This document shows, piece after piece, positions 6,591 through 8,764 of a DNA stretch of 8,764 nt. The position numbers and the translations under genes are program-made. Under the pieces are notes generated by a model. It was not told the DNA's origin. It made no database searches and saw nothing but the letters and a program-made list of their open reading frames with translations. How positions within the stretch are numbered: the first letter of the stretch is position 1; each line of letters begins with the position of its first letter. This DNA comes from an uncultured Clostridia bacterium (GTDB taxonomy: Bacteria > Bacillota > Clostridia > Peptostreptococcales > Anaerovoracaceae): positions 1 to 8,764 of the forward strand of contig CAMIWY010000045.1 in assembly GCA_946402595.1 (NCBI GenBank), read 5' to 3'.

Positions 6591-7328
6591 TCAGCCTTTG
6601 AATTCCTTCTTCTCTTTTCCGAAGTGGAGTTCCTTGAGTCCCTCTACCTCATCGCAGATCTCCTTGAGGCTGCAGCTGTGGCAGTCTGTAGACATACCCT
6701 CGAGGATCCTGGAGAGAGTTTTGGTTATATCTCTTACCTTCTTGGCATCTTTTCTCATCTCAGCGTAATCTGCATCATCAACAGTTGCGAAGATGACCCT
6801 GACGGCAAGAACGTTAGGGTTCTTTTTATACTCTTTGATATATGAGTTTCCGACCTGCTCAAAAGAGATACCCTTCTTTACAGCGTCTTTGGATACTCTT
6901 ACCTGTTCACGGAAGCTGTCAGAGGATGATCTGATCATGTATCCCTTAGGATATACATGATACTTGACGAAGTCGATGTCCTGGATGGCTCTGAACAGAG
7001 GCTCTGTGTCCTCTTCTCCCTCGCCCTTGAGCGAATCGACCTTGACCAGTACTATTCTGGCAAAAGAAACACTTCCGTTGATCTCATTGAGGTCTTTTCC
7101 GTAAACCCAGATCTCATCCTCTGTGACGTAGTCATCAGAAGAAATGCATGCATAGTTAACTGCCGGCTTGTTGTCTCCGCCGAGCTCATATGCGGATTCC
7201 TTCATCATGATGAGCTGGTTGCCGCCGACATCCTCCCATGTCTTGTCAGGGTTGTATGCATACTTCTTAGGCACGGTACTTCCGAGATGTCCGTTTACCT
7301 TTTCGATTATCGAATTATACAGTTCCAT
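6591..7328 (-). CDS. Acetyl-CoA synthase (CdhC/AcsB)-like domain protein, stand-alone, function unknown
   Basis: A 245-aa soluble protein without signal peptide or membrane segment. From remembered family sequences, residues about 72-200 resemble the internal segment of acetyl-CoA synthase, the beta subunit of the CO dehydrogenase/acetyl-CoA synthase complex: EIWVYGKDLNEI matches its VxGPDIDEI strand, and VRVSKDAVKKGISFEQVG (143-160) matches its (I/L)RISKxAxxKGFxxxHxG segment, followed by a VRVIFAT strand. True synthase is about 730 aa; this gene lacks the N-terminal part and the C-terminal GCTLCQSFAPxHVC A-cluster. Instead it has a C216-x2-C219-x5-C225 motif (DCHSCSLKEICDEVEGLKEL) near its end, which could bind a metal or Fe-S centre. 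It should therefore not be read as proof of a Wood-Ljungdahl pathway. GAGGG seven bases before the ATG supports the start. It ends close to the convergent permease and has its own transcript, since a strong terminator lies upstream. Confidence 0.6.
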   Translation of the reverse strand: MELYNSIIEKVNGHLGSTVPKKYAYNPDKTWEDVGGNQLIMMKESAYELGGDNKPAVNYACISSDDYVTEDEIWVYGKDLNEINGSVSFARIVLVKVDSLKGEGEEDTEPLFRAIQDIDFVKYHVYPKGYMIRSSSDSFREQVRVSKDAVKKGISFEQVGNSYIKEYKKNPNVLAVRVIFATVDDADYAEMRKDAKKVRDITKTLSRILEGMSTDCHSCSLKEICDEVEGLKELHFGKEKKEFKG

Positions 7329-7423
7329 AATTTTCCCTCTTCATCCTTATCTATATTAAAGTGCTGTTTTCAGCATTTTATTGTCATTTCTGATCGTATG
7401 ATCCCCGGAATACCCTTTTGTGT
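7329..7423 (-). promoter_or_regulatory. Leader/promoter interval of the acetyl-CoA-synthase-like gene
   Basis: The 95 bases between the upstream operon's terminator and the 7328 start codon must contain the promoter of this gene. The minus strand has TATAGA at about 7349-7354 as a possible -10 and an ATGACA at about 7380-7385 as a possible -35, but the spacing is too wide for an ordinary promoter. An inverted repeat TGCTG/CAGCA (7362-7375) lies between them. No confident promoter can be named. Confidence 0.2.
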
Positions 7424-7464
7424 AAAAAACTGCGGCGCAAGGCACCGCTTTGATGCCCTGCGCC
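7424..7464 (-). terminator. Strong terminator of the activase operon
   Basis: On the minus strand GGCGCAGGGCA (7454-7464) pairs with TGCCTTGCGCC (7434-7444) in an 11-bp GC-rich stem containing one G-U wobble, with a 9-base loop. Six T residues follow four bases after the stem. The wobble pair becomes an A-C mismatch in plus-strand RNA, which fits use on the minus strand. It ends the transcript of the activase and the small membrane protein. Confidence 0.85.
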
Positions 7465-7527
7465 TGTAAGTTATGTTCATCTGAACTTGTATGCCCGCCT
7501 CATGCAGGCTGCCGGTCTTCTGTTCGC

Positions 7528-7710
7528 CTAGAACTTGATGTCTGCCGGCTTGCGGTCGAATATCTCATTTACTCTTGCATAAGCCCATGCGAGGAGCTTC
7601 TGGTCAAGATTGAGGAAATAGACCACAAAGAGTGCTCCTGTAGCAAAGAAGATGATCTTGAGAATCAGGCTCAAGAGACTGAGTACAGGATTTTTCTTTT
7701 TTTTAAACAT
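7528..7710 (-). CDS. Small single-span membrane protein of unknown function
   Basis: A 60-aa protein: basic N-terminus (MFKKKKN), one hydrophobic helix at about residues 8-34 (VLSLLSLILKIIFFATGALF and onward), then an amphipathic, charged tail (NLDQKLLAWAYARVNEIFDR). By the positive-inside rule the lysine-rich end is cytoplasmic and the tail outside, unless the helix is re-entrant. AGGAG lies 7 bases before the ATG. The start is 18 bases after the stop of the activase gene, and the shared terminator follows, so the two are co-transcribed. I have an impression that similar small ORFs accompany clostridial dehydratase activases, but cannot confirm it. The position suggests a role linked to the activase, for instance membrane attachment or protein stability, which is inference only. 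Confidence 0.75.
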   Translation of the reverse strand: MFKKKKNPVLSLLSLILKIIFFATGALFVVYFLNLDQKLLAWAYARVNEIFDRKPADIKF

Positions 7711-7728
7711 AAGTCAGCTCCTTTCGAC

Positions 7729-8520
7729 TTACTTTGCCTGTCCCTTCTGACGAGCGAATTCAGCAGCGCCGAGAGCTCCCATGAGCTGCGGGTCAGTCTT
7801 GAGGTTGATGACTTTGAGCTTGAGTACGTGCTCGATAGCATCCTTAAGACCATCGTTCTTAGCGCATCCGCCTGTCAGTGTGATGGAGTCTGTAGCGCCT
7901 GCCTTCTTAGCCATTACGAAGCATCTCTTAGCTACAGCCATCTGGATTCCTGCAGCGATCTCATCCATTGGCTTGTTCTCACCAACGAGTGTGATTACTT
8001 CGGACTCAGCGAATACTGTGCACTGTGCTGTGATAGGAATTACGTTCTTAGCTGTCAGTGAGAGCTTGGAGAACTCAGGGAGAGTCATCTCGAAGGATCT
8101 AGCCATAGCTTCGTAGAATCTGCCTGTTCCGGCAGCGCACTTATCGTTCATAGCGAAGTTCTTAACTGTTCCGTCTGTATCAACAGCGATACCCTTAACG
8201 TCCTGTCCGCCGATATCGATGATAGCCTTTACGGATGGGTCTGTTACGTGAACGCCCATAGCGTGGCAGGAAATCTCGGAGATGTTCTCGTCAGCGAATG
8301 GAACCTTGTTACGTCCGTAACCTGTTCCGATGAGGTAAGCGAGATCCTTGGAGGACTTCAGGCCAACCTTGCCGAGTACCTCGTCCATAGCCAGCTTAGC
8401 TGACTGCTCAGAATTGATCTTGCTCTTGATAGTGGTATCAGCTACCATCTTGCCATCCTCATCGAGGATAACTGCCTTAGTATAAGTTGAACCTACATCA
8501 CAGCCGCCATAATATTTCAT
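7729..8520 (-). CDS. 2-hydroxyacyl-CoA dehydratase activase (BadF/BadG/BcrA/BcrD ATPase family)
   Basis: A 263-aa homodimeric, extremely oxygen-sensitive ATPase with one [4Fe-4S] cluster bridging two subunits. It uses ATP to inject a low-potential electron into a 2-hydroxyacyl-CoA dehydratase (HgdC/FldI/LcdC role) in fermentation of amino acids such as glutamate, phenylalanine or leucine. The ASKHA fold is clear: first phosphate motif GCDVGSTYTK (6-15), DIGGQDVK (102-109), cluster ligand C128 in CAAGTGRF, second ligand C167 in TAQCTVFAESE, adenosine motif LTGGCAKNDG (215-224) and GALGAA (248-253). C219 replaces the more usual valine of GGVAKN. The frame extends 15 codons upstream to 8565, but the family start MKYYGGCDVGST and a GGAG about 10 bases before 8520 identify the true start. 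The gene leads an operon with the 60-aa membrane protein. The dehydratase substrate cannot be told from the activase, which serves several enzymes. Confidence 0.95.
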   Translation of the reverse strand: MKYYGGCDVGSTYTKAVILDEDGKMVADTTIKSKINSEQSAKLAMDEVLGKVGLKSSKDLAYLIGTGYGRNKVPFADENISEISCHAMGVHVTDPSVKAIIDIGGQDVKGIAVDTDGTVKNFAMNDKCAAGTGRFYEAMARSFEMTLPEFSKLSLTAKNVIPITAQCTVFAESEVITLVGENKPMDEIAAGIQMAVAKRCFVMAKKAGATDSITLTGGCAKNDGLKDAIEHVLKLKVINLKTDPQLMGALGAAEFARQKGQAK

Positions 8521-8565
8521 AATATCTTCTCTCCTTCTTTTAAACAAAAGTACTATGTTGCCCAC

Positions 8566-8594
8566 ATTATATTAACTAATCCGGACAAAGTAAA
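8566..8594 (-). promoter_or_regulatory. Promoter of the activase operon
   Basis: The minus strand has a perfect TATAAT (8566-8571) and TTTACT (8589-8594, four of six -35 consensus bases) separated by 17 bases. The predicted leader is about 39 nt. An imperfect inverted repeat centred on the -35 region (GGAC 8583-8586, GTCC 8621-8624 with partial matches inside) may be an operator, but it is too degenerate to name. No terminator with a T run is seen after the upstream gene, so read-through from it is possible. Confidence 0.65.
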
Positions 8595-8657
8595 CTATTT
8601 TTTAACAAGTGGTAAATTTAGTCCACGTCTGTACAAGATTACCCTTTAATCCGCGAG

Positions 8658-8764
8658 TTACATACCGAGTTCATCGTCGAAATCGAGGAGTGTCGGGTCA
8701 ACAGGCTCAGCATGCATTACTGTTCTCATGTACTCGTTGACCTTGTCTCTCATGGTCTTTCTGG
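8658..8764 (-). CDS. C-terminal end of an unidentified protein (gene enters from the right edge)
   Basis: The last 35 residues of a minus-strand gene are present, ending in a TAA at 8658-8660. Readable sequence: RKTMRDKVNEYMRTVMHAEP followed by VDPTLLDFDDELGM. It is an acidic, soluble tail with an amphipathic helix; no motif identifies it. Its place directly upstream of the activase gene makes a dehydratase subunit or another enzyme of the same fermentation pathway a reasonable guess, but the sequence does not prove that. The gap to the activase start is 137 bases and contains a promoter, so they may be separate transcripts. Confidence 0.75.
   Translation of the reverse strand, partial: RKTMRDKVNEYMRTVMHAEPVDPTLLDFDDELGM

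Noticed and set aside
7362..7375. TGCTG/CAGCA hairpin in the leader of the acetyl-CoA-synthase-like gene
   Set aside because: Short stem without a T run; a strong terminator already lies just upstream and nothing links the hairpin to a known regulator.
7450..8061. Long plus-strand frame (203 aa) opposite the activase and small membrane gene
   Set aside because: It is antisense to two well-supported genes and to their terminator, has a cysteine/leucine-rich composition typical of reverse-complement reading, and has no good ribosome binding site.
8521..8565. N-terminal extension of the activase to an ATG at 8565
   Set aside because: The 15 extra residues (MGNIVLLFKRRREDI) are not part of the family, the ribosome binding site GGAG lies inside this stretch, and the predicted -10 TATAAT abuts the upstream ATG.

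Overview
The window looks like chromosomal DNA from an anaerobic low-to-mid-GC Firmicute of class Clostridia. The release factor 1 and zinc-type L31 sequences are of clostridial character, GGAGG-like ribosome binding sites precede most genes, and there is an oxygen-sensitive 2-hydroxyacyl-CoA dehydratase activase, typical of amino-acid fermenters. No mobile element, CRISPR array, tRNA or rRNA is visible. Family assignments rest on motifs and remembered family sequences, not on database searches.

Positions 1-1650, all minus strand: prfA (release factor 1, C-terminus cut by the window edge), then rpmE (ribosomal protein L31), each with its own sigma-A-like promoter; rpmE has a clear terminator. 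The prfA leader holds a 13-codon upstream ORF that is in frame with prfA and separated from it only by a UAG codon, the stop codon read by RF1 and not RF2. This is the most unusual regulatory possibility in the window.

Positions 1650-6564: a divergent ABC transporter pair. The minus-strand ATPase is a fusion of an N-terminal GAF sensor domain with a LolD/MacB/FtsE-type nucleotide-binding domain. The plus-strand permease (1114 aa) has eight predicted membrane segments, two FtsX domains and a ~560-residue extracellular region rich in coiled coil. Between the two lies the broken 5' end of a family 2 glycosyltransferase gene, so this junction has been rearranged.

Positions 6565-8764, all minus strand: (i) a 245-aa protein resembling an internal segment of acetyl-CoA synthase (CdhC/AcsB) without the normal A-cluster pattern; (ii) a 60-aa single-span membrane protein; (iii) a BadF/HgdC-type activase of 2-hydroxyacyl-CoA dehydratases; (iv) the C-terminal 35 codons of an unidentified gene entering from the right edge. 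Activase and small membrane protein form a two-gene operon with a promoter and a strong terminator. The activase delivers an electron, with ATP hydrolysis, to a dehydratase that presumably lies outside the window.

The strongest candidates for something new are the UAG-separated prfA leader ORF, the GAF-ABC/coiled-coil FtsX pair, and the stand-alone acetyl-CoA-synthase-like protein beside a dehydratase activase.
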